Below are positions 8,301 through 14,983 of a stretch of DNA of 64,000 nucleotides, piece after piece; the stretch's first letter is position 1, and each line of letters begins with the position of its first letter. Both the position numbers and the translations under genes were made by a program. The DNA comes from CAZBWP01 sp964630265 (lineage in GTDB: Bacteria; Pseudomonadota; Alphaproteobacteria; Rhodospirillales; Defluviicoccaceae), in NCBI GenBank assembly GCA_964630265.1, contig CAZVRW010000011.1:7680-71679 (forward strand), given 5' to 3'. Under the pieces are notes generated by a model that was not told where the DNA came from, ran no database searches, and was given only the letters and a program-made list of their open reading frames with translations.

Positions 8301-9481
8301 GAGCTTCTCGATTGTACGTCCAGCAGGTTGCGGTGCTCGTCCAGGGCGTGCCGATCGGTCATGCCGGCGACGTAATCGGCGACCGCGCGGGCCGTCGCCA
8401 CGTCGCCGGGAGCGCCGGCGTACCGTTGCCAGTCGGTCGGAAGGCAACCAGGCTCGTCAAGGAGCAGCCGGAACAACTCCCCGACCACCCGCCGCGCCTT
8501 GCTCGCCATGCGGTTCAGCTTGTAGTGGCGATACATGTTCTGAAAAAGAAACTTCTTCAACGCACCATCGTTGGCCTGCATTTCCGCGGAGAAGGCGACG
8601 ACCGGCCGGCCGAGCCGTCGGACGTCGTCGACCGATGCCGGCCGGGCTGCCTCCAGCCGGCGCCGTGTCTCCGCCACCAAGTCAGCCACCATCAACGAGA
8701 TCAGCCGGCGGATCGACTCGTGGATAACCCGTTGGCGTTCCAGGCCGGGCCACGCGCGGCGCACCTCGGCGAAGACCGGCCCGACCAGCGGTACGCTCTC
8801 CAGGTCGTCGATGGCGAACAGGCCGGCGCGCAGACCGTCGTCGATGTCATGGTTGTTGTAGGCGATATCGTCGGCCAGGGACGCCACCTGCGCCTCGGCG
8901 CTTGGAAAGGTGGTCAATTCCAGGTCGTGGCCGGCCACGTACTCGGCGATGGCGTGCGGTGGCTGTGCCCGGCTGCCACCGGTACCGAGCAGCGGACCGT
9001 TGTGTTTAACCAGCCCCTCGAGGGTATCCCAGGTGAGGTTCAAGCCGTCGAAAGCGGCATAGCGGCGTTCCAGCAGGGTGACCACGCGCAGGCTTTGCGC
9101 ATTGTGATCGAAGCCGTCGAACGGCGCCATCAACTCGGCCAAGGCCTCCTCGCCCGCGTGTCCGAACGGCGGGTGGCCCAGGTCATGGGCCAGCGCCAGT
9201 GCCTCCGCCAAGTCCTCGTTCAACCGCAGCTGACGACAGATCGAGCGCGCGATCTGCGACACCTCGAGGCTGTGGGTCAGGCGGGTGCGGAAGAAGTCGC
9301 CCTCGTGATTGACGAACACCTGCGTCTTGTATTCCAGGCGCCGGAAGGCGGCGGAGTGAATGATCCGGTCACGGTCCCGCTGGAAGGCGGTCCGGTTGTC
9401 ACTCTCGGGCTCGGGATGCAAGCGGCCACGGCTGGCCGAGGCCCGCGCGGCCCAAGGCGCCAGGATATCGGCTTCGCGCAT
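8297..9481 (-). CDS. dgt: Deoxyguanosinetriphosphate triphosphohydrolase-like protein
   Basis: An HD-domain phosphohydrolase that cleaves dNTPs to nucleosides and tripolyphosphate. The 394-residue protein contains FRTRLTHSLEVSQIAR followed by HDLGHPPFGHAGEEAL (HD metal site, near residue 100), and the downstream DDIAYNNHDIDDGL metal-binding stretch. This is the dGTPase type 2 layout common in alphaproteobacteria. The ATG at 9481 gives MREADILAPWAARASASRGR, matching family N-termini; a 40-residue upstream extension to 9601 would cross the erpA promoter and is unlikely. It is the first gene of the minus-strand run and diverges from erpA. True substrate preference among dNTPs is not deducible. 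Confidence 0.93.
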   Translation of the reverse strand: MREADILAPWAARASASRGRLHPEPESDNRTAFQRDRDRIIHSAAFRRLEYKTQVFVNHEGDFFRTRLTHSLEVSQIARSICRQLRLNEDLAEALALAHDLGHPPFGHAGEEALAELMAPFDGFDHNAQSLRVVTLLERRYAAFDGLNLTWDTLEGLVKHNGPLLGTGGSRAQPPHAIAEYVAGHDLELTTFPSAEAQVASLADDIAYNNHDIDDGLRAGLFAIDDLESVPLVGPVFAEVRRAWPGLERQRVIHESIRRLISLMVADLVAETRRRLEAARPASVDDVRRLGRPVVAFSAEMQANDGALKKFLFQNMYRHYKLNRMASKARRVVGELFRLLLDEPGCLPTDWQRYAGAPGDVATARAVADYVAGMTDRHALDEHRNLLDVQSRSS

Positions 9482-9570
9482 GGCTGCTACGCTATCCGTG
9501 GCGGCGCACCGGCGCAACGCCGCGATCTCTCGCGGCATTCCGGCGCAACGCCGCGTCGGCGGCGGCCGGT

Positions 9571-9598
9571 TTGACAACCGCGCCCGCGTCGCTACATT
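9571..9598 (+). promoter_or_regulatory. Sigma-70-type promoter of erpA
   Basis: TTGACA at 9571-9576, a 16-base spacer and TACATT at 9593-9598 lie 50 bases ahead of the erpA start. The region sits between the divergent dgt and erpA genes. The match is by eye; the spacer is one base short of optimal. Confidence 0.6.
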
Positions 9599-9647
9599 CA
9601 AGCTTGGTCAAGTTTTTCTGATCCTTGAGCGAGGTGAGCGCCCGGCC

Positions 9648-10004
9648 ATGACGACAGCGACGGCAGACACCATCCCCGGCCGGATCACCGTTTCCACGGG
9701 CGCCGCCCGGCGAATCGCCGCGTTGCGCGCCAACGAGGGCAACCCGGCGCTGATGCTGCGGGTCTCCGTGTCCGGCGGCGGCTGCTCCGGCTTTCAGTAC
9801 GGCTTCAGTCTTGATGACCAAGTCACGGGCGACGACGTGGTGTTCGAGGCCGAAGGTGTGCGGGTCGTCGTCGACGACGTCTCTCTCGGCCTGCTCGACG
9901 GCGCGGAGGTGGACTTCGTCGAGGACCTCGTCGGGTCGTACTTTGCGATCCGGAACCCCAACGCGTCGTCCACCTGCGGCTGCGGCACGTCGTTCGCGAT
10001 CTGA
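9648..10004 (+). CDS. erpA: Iron-sulfur cluster insertion protein, A-type carrier (ErpA-like)
   Basis: A-type carrier that delivers [4Fe-4S] or [2Fe-2S] clusters to apo-proteins. The 118-residue product has ITVSTGAARRIAALRANEGN, the first cluster Cys in SVSGGGCSGFQYGF (about residue 45) and the paired Cys in SSTCGCGTSF (about residues 110 and 112), the invariant three-Cys pattern. The start ATG follows GAGCGAGGTGAGCG-type purine-rich sequence. It stands outside any isc/suf cluster, opposite dgt, which is a common alphaproteobacterial arrangement. Assignment to ErpA rather than IscA or SufA is by length and context and is less certain than the family. Confidence 0.93.
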   Translation: MTTATADTIPGRITVSTGAARRIAALRANEGNPALMLRVSVSGGGCSGFQYGFSLDDQVTGDDVVFEAEGVRVVVDDVSLGLLDGAEVDFVEDLVGSYFAIRNPNASSTCGCGTSFAI

Positions 10005-10037
10005 GGCCGGGCAATCGGTCCCCGGGGGGGCGGGCCG

Positions 10038-10817
10038 CTGATCACCATCGCCACGTGGAACGTCAATTCGATCAAGGCGCGGCTCGACCATCTGTTGCGA
10101 TGGCTGGGAGAGGCAACGCCCGACGTGGTGCTGTTGCAAGAACTCAAGGTTGCCCACTCGGCTTTTCCGACCGACGCGATCAACGATGCCGGCTACAATG
10201 CCGCCATCGCCGCACAGAAGACCTATAATGGCGTCGCGGTGCTGGCGAAGCGGCCAATCGAGGTGCTGGCGACGGCGCTTCCAGGCGATGCCGAGGATCC
10301 GCAGGCGCGCTACCTGGAGGCGCTGGTCGGTGACCTGCGCGTCGCCTCGATCTACCTGCCGAACGGCAACCCCCTCGGCACCGAAAAGTTCACCTACAAG
10401 CTTGCCTGGATGGCGCGGCTCCGCGACCACGTGCGTGATCTGCTGGAGACGGAGGACGCGATCGTGCTCGGCGGGGATTACAACGTCGCCCCGACGGACG
10501 ACGATGTCTACGACGTCCGGGCATTCGCCGACGACGCGCTCTGCCATGTGGAGTCTCGCGCGGCGTTTCGCCGGCTGCTGTGGCTCGGGCTGACCGACGC
10601 CATCGACGCCAAGCTGAACGACGGCGGCCGGTTCACGTGGTGGGACTATCGGGGCGGCGGGTTTGCCGCCGAGCACGGGCTCCGCATCGACCACCTGCTG
10701 CTGTCGCCGGCGGCGGCCGACCGGCTCGACGACGCCGGGATCGACCGTGGGCCGCGCGGCTGGGACAAGCCCTCGGACCACACGCCGGTGTGGTGCCGGC
10801 TGCGGGAGGTGGCGTGA
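10038..10817 (+). CDS. xthA: Exodeoxyribonuclease III, non-canonical start
   Basis: A class II AP endonuclease and 3'-5' exonuclease of base excision repair. Conserved residues of the EEP fold are all seen: IATWNVNSIKARL at the N-terminus, the metal-binding Glu in VLLQELK (about residue 35), GGDYNVAP (about 147), and SDHTPVW with the catalytic His near the end. The conserved reading frame begins right at CTG 10038 (reading M/L-ITIATWNVNS); the only other upstream codon options before the in-frame TGA at 10002 are not ATG, GTG or TTG. A downstream TTG at 10095 would delete the catalytic Asn strand. CTG with the preceding G-rich run is therefore the best start; a sequencing error in the G7 run is the alternative. 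It overlaps the next gene as GTGA. Confidence 0.88.
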   Translation: MITIATWNVNSIKARLDHLLRWLGEATPDVVLLQELKVAHSAFPTDAINDAGYNAAIAAQKTYNGVAVLAKRPIEVLATALPGDAEDPQARYLEALVGDLRVASIYLPNGNPLGTEKFTYKLAWMARLRDHVRDLLETEDAIVLGGDYNVAPTDDDVYDVRAFADDALCHVESRAAFRRLLWLGLTDAIDAKLNDGGRFTWWDYRGGGFAAEHGLRIDHLLLSPAAADRLDDAGIDRGPRGWDKPSDHTPVWCRLREVA

Positions 10818-11248
10818 CGTCGACGGTACTGATCGAGGGCGGCTGTCTGTGCGGGGCGATGCGCTATGAGATCATCGGGCCGGTGCCGCCCGGCGCCTAC
10901 TGCCATTGCACGATGTGCCGACGGACCAGCGGATCGGTAGCCGCTGCCTGGGTCTCGGTCCCGCGCCAACACTTCCGTTTCGTTCGGGGGAGCCCGGCTG
11001 TCCACAAGTCGTCGGCCCATGCCGAGCGTAGCTTCTGCGCAACCTGCGGCAGTCAGTTGACCTTCTTCTCGGAGCGATCGCCACAAGACATCGACGTGGC
11101 CCTGGGATCGCTAGACCAGGCGGAACAGCATCCGCCCGACCGCCACGTCTTCACCTCGAGCCGCCTGCCGTGGCTGCATCTCGACGACGAATTGCCCGAC
11201 TACGAGACGTGGTCGCCCCCCGATCACGGCGCCCCCTCCGAGCCATGA
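10814..11248 (+). CDS. GFA-domain zinc protein (glutathione-dependent formaldehyde-activating-like)
   Basis: A 144-residue member of the GFA/CENP-V fold, a small zinc-binding family whose best-known member condenses formaldehyde with glutathione; most homologues have no proven activity. Zinc ligands are visible in GGCLCGAMRYE (CxC), CHCTMCRRTSG (CxxC) and FCATCGSQL (CxxC), and the C-terminal HVFTSSRLPWLHLDDELPDY is typical of the family. The GTG start at 10814 overlaps the exonuclease stop as GTGA, so the two genes are translationally coupled. No formaldehyde pathway gene is adjacent, so the enzymatic name is only a family label. Confidence 0.85.
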   Translation: MTSTVLIEGGCLCGAMRYEIIGPVPPGAYCHCTMCRRTSGSVAAAWVSVPRQHFRFVRGSPAVHKSSAHAERSFCATCGSQLTFFSERSPQDIDVALGSLDQAEQHPPDRHVFTSSRLPWLHLDDELPDYETWSPPDHGAPSEP

Positions 11249-11339
11249 TCCGATGGGCTCGACCGACGGGCTTGGCCGACGACTCTTGCGACCACCTTCG
11301 GCCGCCCCCGATCCGCCTGCAGCGTCGAGCCGGGATCCT

Positions 11340-11915
11340 TCAGCCGGCCGCTTTTGGCGGCGATTTCTCACTCCGCGCCCGGAGTTGCCGGGGCAGTCGG
11401 GTCGTCTCGTCGACCAGCGCCGCCGCAAGCTGATGGGGCGTCAGGCCCCGGGTGCGGACCAAGTCGGCGCCGCGCAGATCGGCGTCCGTAAGATCGGCCG
11501 CTTCCAGATCGGCCCCCCGCAGGTTGGCGCGGTGAAGGTCGGCGTCGGTCAGCACAGCGCCGCAGAGGTTCGCCCGCTTCAGGTCGGCGTTGTGCAAATC
11601 CGCCCAGCGCAGTTCCGCGTCATGCAGGTCGGCGCCGTGCAGGTTCGCCCGGTGCAGGTCGGCGCCCTCAAGGTCGGCGTCGTGCAGGTCCGCCCGGTGC
11701 AGATCGGCCTCGTGTAGATCGGCGTCCGGCAGAATCGCACCATGCAGGTCGGCGCCCTGCAGATCCTGGCGATGAAAGTCGGCGCGTCGGCCCATTTCCC
11801 AGCCGGACCCGATCCAGATCGCGTGCCCTTCAAGCCGGCTCTTCAGCTCGGCCGTGGCCATCTGTCGGCGCCGGATCGCGGCGCGTTTTCTTAGAAGACT
11901 CATAAGTTTATTCAT
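11340..11915 (-). CDS. Pentapeptide-repeat protein
   Basis: A 191-residue protein made almost wholly of A(D/N)LxX repeats from about residue 45 to 160 (for example ADLHRADLHDADLEGADL), predicted to fold as a right-handed quadrilateral beta-helix. The N-terminus (MNKLMSLLRKRAAIRRRQ) is basic, and the C-terminus has a helical tail with LTPHQLAAALVDETTRLP. There is no signal peptide. Some pentapeptide proteins mimic DNA and protect gyrase, but there is no sequence proof of that here. It is transcribed alone, convergent with the GFA gene and divergent from the CoA-transferase. The ATG at 11915 has GAGG upstream; an ATG four codons later is possible. Confidence 0.85.
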   Translation of the reverse strand: MNKLMSLLRKRAAIRRRQMATAELKSRLEGHAIWIGSGWEMGRRADFHRQDLQGADLHGAILPDADLHEADLHRADLHDADLEGADLHRANLHGADLHDAELRWADLHNADLKRANLCGAVLTDADLHRANLRGADLEAADLTDADLRGADLVRTRGLTPHQLAAALVDETTRLPRQLRARSEKSPPKAAG

Positions 11916-12140
11916 TCCTGGACGCCTCTGTTCGTGTTCCCCTCGGCGCAACCGCCTCGCATCCCAAAAGATATTACAACCGCGACCGGTTGACCAGCAT
12001 GCGAATCGCGTCACGCGCTCGCTCGCGCCGGCACGGACAGCCGCTGGTGCGGCTCGACGCCATCGGTCGCGGCCGTGTGACACGGTGTCGCGAATCCTGA
12101 TAGGGTGGCCGGTGCACGACGTCGGTGTGAGGGATCATTC

Positions 12141-13295
12141 ATGGACGCGACCGGCCCGCTCTCCGGCGTCACCGTCGTCGACCTGACGCGGGTGCTCGCG
12201 GGGCCCTACTGCACCCTGGTGCTGGCCGACCTGGGGGCGCGGGTGATCAAGGTGGAGGTGCCCGGCACGGGCGACGACAGCCGGCACTTCGGCCCCTTCG
12301 TCGGCGGCAAGTCCGCCTATTTCATGTCCCTCAATCGCGGCAAGGAAAGCATCGCCCTCGATCTCAAGGCGGCGGGCGACCGCGCCGTGTTCGAGGCGTT
12401 GCTCGGCATTGCCGACGTGCTCGTCGAGAATTACCGGCCGGGGGCGATGGACCGGCTCGGCTACGGCTGGGAAAGCCTGCACTTCCGTTTCCCACGCCTC
12501 ATCTACGCCCAGGTGTCCGGTTTCGGCCGCACCGGTCCCTACGCCCAGCGACCGGCCTATGACATGGTCGTTCAGGCGATGGGCGGGGTGATGAGCCTGA
12601 CCGGCCATCCCGGGGCGCCGCCGACCCGCGTCGGCACGTCGATCGGCGACATCACCGCCGGGCTGTTCGCCGCCATCGGCATCCATGCCGCCCTCTATCG
12701 GCGAACGCTGACGGGCACCGGCGGGCTGGTCGACGTCGCCATGCTGGATGGCCAGGTGGCGATCCTCGAGAATGCCATCGCCCGCTGGTCGGCGACCGGC
12801 GAGGTGCCAGAGCCATTGGGCGCGCGGCATCCCTCGATCGCGCCATTCGACGCCTTCGCCGCCGCCGACGGTCACGTCATCATCGCCGCCGGCAACGACG
12901 CACTGTTCCGGTCGCTCTGCACGGTCATCGGCCGGCCGGACCTGCCGGACAATCCGTTGTTCGACACCAACACGCAGCGCACCACCCACCACGCGGCATT
13001 GAAGGACGAGTTGGAGACCGTGCTGCGGACGCGCCCGGTCGGCGATTGGCTGTCGGTGCTGGAGGCTGCGGGCGTCCCCTGCGGTCCGATCAACACCGTC
13101 GACCGGGTGTTAAGCGATCCCCAGGTGCGGGCGCGGACCATGGTGGTCACCGCCGACGACCCGCAAGCGGGGCGCGTCGTCATGGCCGGCAACCCGATCA
13201 AGATGCCGCCGTTCGCCGATCCGCCGACGCGTCGCCCGGCGCCCGACCTGGACGCCGACCGCGAGCGGTTGCTCCGCGAAGTCGGTCTGACATAG
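12141..13295 (+). CDS. CaiB/BaiF family (class III) CoA-transferase
   Basis: Family III CoA-transferases move CoA between carboxylic acids through mixed-anhydride and thioester intermediates. The 384-residue protein begins LSGVTVVDLTRVLAGPYCTL, then VIKVEVPGTGDDSR, LNRGKESIALDL, VENYRPGAMDRLGYG, and has the catalytic Asp in GTSIGDITAG at about residue 170. The C-terminal domain ends in PFADPPTRRPAPDLDADRE. The ATG at 12141 lies after GAGGGA. Formyl-, succinyl- and other specificities cannot be told apart by eye. The nearby TAXI/TRAP importer and acyl-CoA dehydrogenase suggest activation and oxidation of an imported acid. The 287 bases between this gene and the receptor gene hold no recognisable gene. 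Confidence 0.9.
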   Translation: MDATGPLSGVTVVDLTRVLAGPYCTLVLADLGARVIKVEVPGTGDDSRHFGPFVGGKSAYFMSLNRGKESIALDLKAAGDRAVFEALLGIADVLVENYRPGAMDRLGYGWESLHFRFPRLIYAQVSGFGRTGPYAQRPAYDMVVQAMGGVMSLTGHPGAPPTRVGTSIGDITAGLFAAIGIHAALYRRTLTGTGGLVDVAMLDGQVAILENAIARWSATGEVPEPLGARHPSIAPFDAFAAADGHVIIAAGNDALFRSLCTVIGRPDLPDNPLFDTNTQRTTHHAALKDELETVLRTRPVGDWLSVLEAAGVPCGPINTVDRVLSDPQVRARTMVVTADDPQAGRVVMAGNPIKMPPFADPPTRRPAPDLDADRERLLREVGLT

Positions 13296-13582
13296 GCAGC
13301 GGTGCGGTGATGGGTGGCGCTGTCCGGTCGCCGCGCGCAGGGGAAAAATCCCGGTCCCACGTCGGCGCGTCGCCGATGGCAGGCGATTCTGTGGTTGACG
13401 CAGGCCCATTGTTGTTGGAACGATTATTACCCACGGATGACGCGCGGTTGGCGGCCTCACCCTCAGACATGGTCGCCAGGCCGGGCGCGTCATCGTCAAC
13501 GCAGCGCGCCCGTCGCTGCACAACGGGGTCGGTGATGCCCACATCCCGATCGAGAATTTGTAGATCTGAGAGGAACCTGCTG

Positions 13583-14563
13583 ATGAGGACTTTCAACCTA
13601 CTCGCCGTCGGCGCGGCGCTGGCGTTCGGTGCTGTCGCAGCCGCCAGCGTCGGTCCGGCTCGTGCCGAGCAAACGTTCATCACCATCGGCACAGGCGGTC
13701 AGACCGGCGTCTACTATGTCGTCGGCCAGTCGATCTGCCGGCTGGTCAACCGCAACACCGACGCGCACGGCGTGCGCTGCACGGCGCCGTCCACCGGGGG
13801 CTCCATCGACAACATCAACTCGATCCGCTCGGGCGCCCGCGGCATGGGCGTGGCGCAGTCCGACTGGCAGTATCACGCCTACAATGGCACCAGTCGCTTT
13901 GAGGAGGCCGGGCCGTTCGAGGAGTTGCGCGCGGTGTTCTCCGTGCACGCCGAGCCGTTCACCGTCGTCGCTCGCGCCGACAGCGGTATCAACAGCTTCG
14001 AAGACCTGAAGGGCAAGCGCGTCAACATCGGCAACCCCGGCTCCGGTCAGCGCGGCACCATGGAAGTGGTCATGGGCAAGTACGGCTGGACGTTGGACGA
14101 CTTCGCCTTGGCGTCCGAGCTCAAGGCGGCCGAGCAGTCGGCGGCGCTGTGCGACAACAAGGTCGACGCCATCATTTATACCGTCGGTCATCCCAACGGC
14201 TCGATCCAGGAGGCGACCACGTCATGCGATGCCAAGGTCATCCCGGTCACCGGCCCGGTGATCGACACGCTGGTCGAGGAGAACGCCTATTACGCCAAGG
14301 CGATCATCCCGGGCGGCATGTACAAGGGCACCGATGAGGACGTGGAGACGTTCGGCGTCGGCGCCACCTTCGTCGCCTCCACCGCGACCGCGCCGGACAC
14401 CGTCTACGTCGTCGTCAAAGCGGTATTCGAAGACCTCGACCGCTTCAAGCGGCTGCACCCGGCGTTCGCCACGCTGGAGGCCGAGAAGATGGCCACGGAC
14501 AATCTGTCGGCGCCGCTGCACGAAGGCGCCGAGCGGTACTTCAAAGAAGCGGGCCTGCGGTAG
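13583..14563 (+). CDS. TAXI-family TRAP transporter solute-binding receptor
   Basis: Periplasmic receptor for a sodium-coupled TRAP importer. The 326-residue precursor has a signal peptide (MRTFNLLAVGAALAFGAVAA) with likely cleavage after PARA, then TFITIGTGGQTGVYYVVGQS and VRCTAPSTGGSIDNINSIRSG, both hallmarks of the TRAP-associated extracytoplasmic immunogenic (TAXI) family. The DLKGKRVNIGNPGSGQRGT segment and IIYTVGHPNGSIQEAT are also typical. An AGAGGAA ribosome-binding site precedes the ATG at 13583. The fused permease gene follows after a 420-base gap with a tandem array. TAXI ligands known include glutamate and dicarboxylates; this ligand is unknown. Confidence 0.93.
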   Translation: MRTFNLLAVGAALAFGAVAAASVGPARAEQTFITIGTGGQTGVYYVVGQSICRLVNRNTDAHGVRCTAPSTGGSIDNINSIRSGARGMGVAQSDWQYHAYNGTSRFEEAGPFEELRAVFSVHAEPFTVVARADSGINSFEDLKGKRVNIGNPGSGQRGTMEVVMGKYGWTLDDFALASELKAAEQSAALCDNKVDAIIYTVGHPNGSIQEATTSCDAKVIPVTGPVIDTLVEENAYYAKAIIPGGMYKGTDEDVETFGVGATFVASTATAPDTVYVVVKAVFEDLDRFKRLHPAFATLEAEKMATDNLSAPLHEGAERYFKEAGLR

Positions 14564-14616
14564 GCAGGGTATTGGGGCGGGGAGGCAGGCGCCTCTCCGC
14601 CCCGACCACCGCAGGC

Positions 14617-14858
14617 GCATCCCAACCGCGGCGCCCAACCACGGCGCCCAACCACGGCGCCCAACCACGGCGCCCAACCACGGCGCCCAACCACGGNNNN
14701 NNNNNNNNNNNNNNNNNNNNNNNNNNNNNNNNNNNNNNNNNNNNNNNNNNNNNNNNNNNNNNNNNNNNNNNNNNNNNNNNNNNNNNNNNNNNNNNNGCCC
14801 AACCACGGCGCCCAACCACGGCGCCCAACCACGGCGCCCAACCACGGCGCCGAACCGG
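14617..14858. repeat. 13-bp tandem array (GGCGCCCAACCAC) interrupted by an assembly gap
   Basis: Perfect 13-base units run 14630-14694 (five copies) and resume after the N run at 14797 to 14845, with degenerate units at both ends (14617-14629 and 14846-14858). This array fills most of the 420 bases between the TAXI receptor and TRAP permease genes (14564-14983), where no gene was recognised. Because 13 is not a multiple of 3, every frame across it reads the same 13-residue period, so ORFs here are artefacts. It could affect mRNA folding between the two transporter genes. Confidence 0.92.
14697..14796. other. Assembly gap of exactly 100 N
   Basis: One hundred consecutive N inside the 13-bp array. 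The repeat phase on the two sides requires a true gap of 1 plus a multiple of 13 bases, and 100 does not satisfy that, so the N count is a placeholder and the real array length is unknown. Confidence 0.95.
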
Positions 14859-14983
14859 GCGGCGCCCGGCGTGACTCACGCGGCGCCGGCCGGGTCTGAC
14901 GCGGGTCAGGGCAGGGGAGTGGTCGCGAGCAACGCTCGGCTTGGTGGGCCGAAGCGGCAGCTTTGGGAAAGGGACGAAACCGC

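Noticed and set aside
11450..11780. Repetitive plus-strand frames across the pentapeptide gene
   Set aside because: They are the complementary-strand reading of the A(D/N)LxX repeat gene.
13296..13582. Frames in the gap between the CoA-transferase and the TAXI receptor
   Set aside because: All are short or shadow frames, lacking an RBS and any similarity I recognise.
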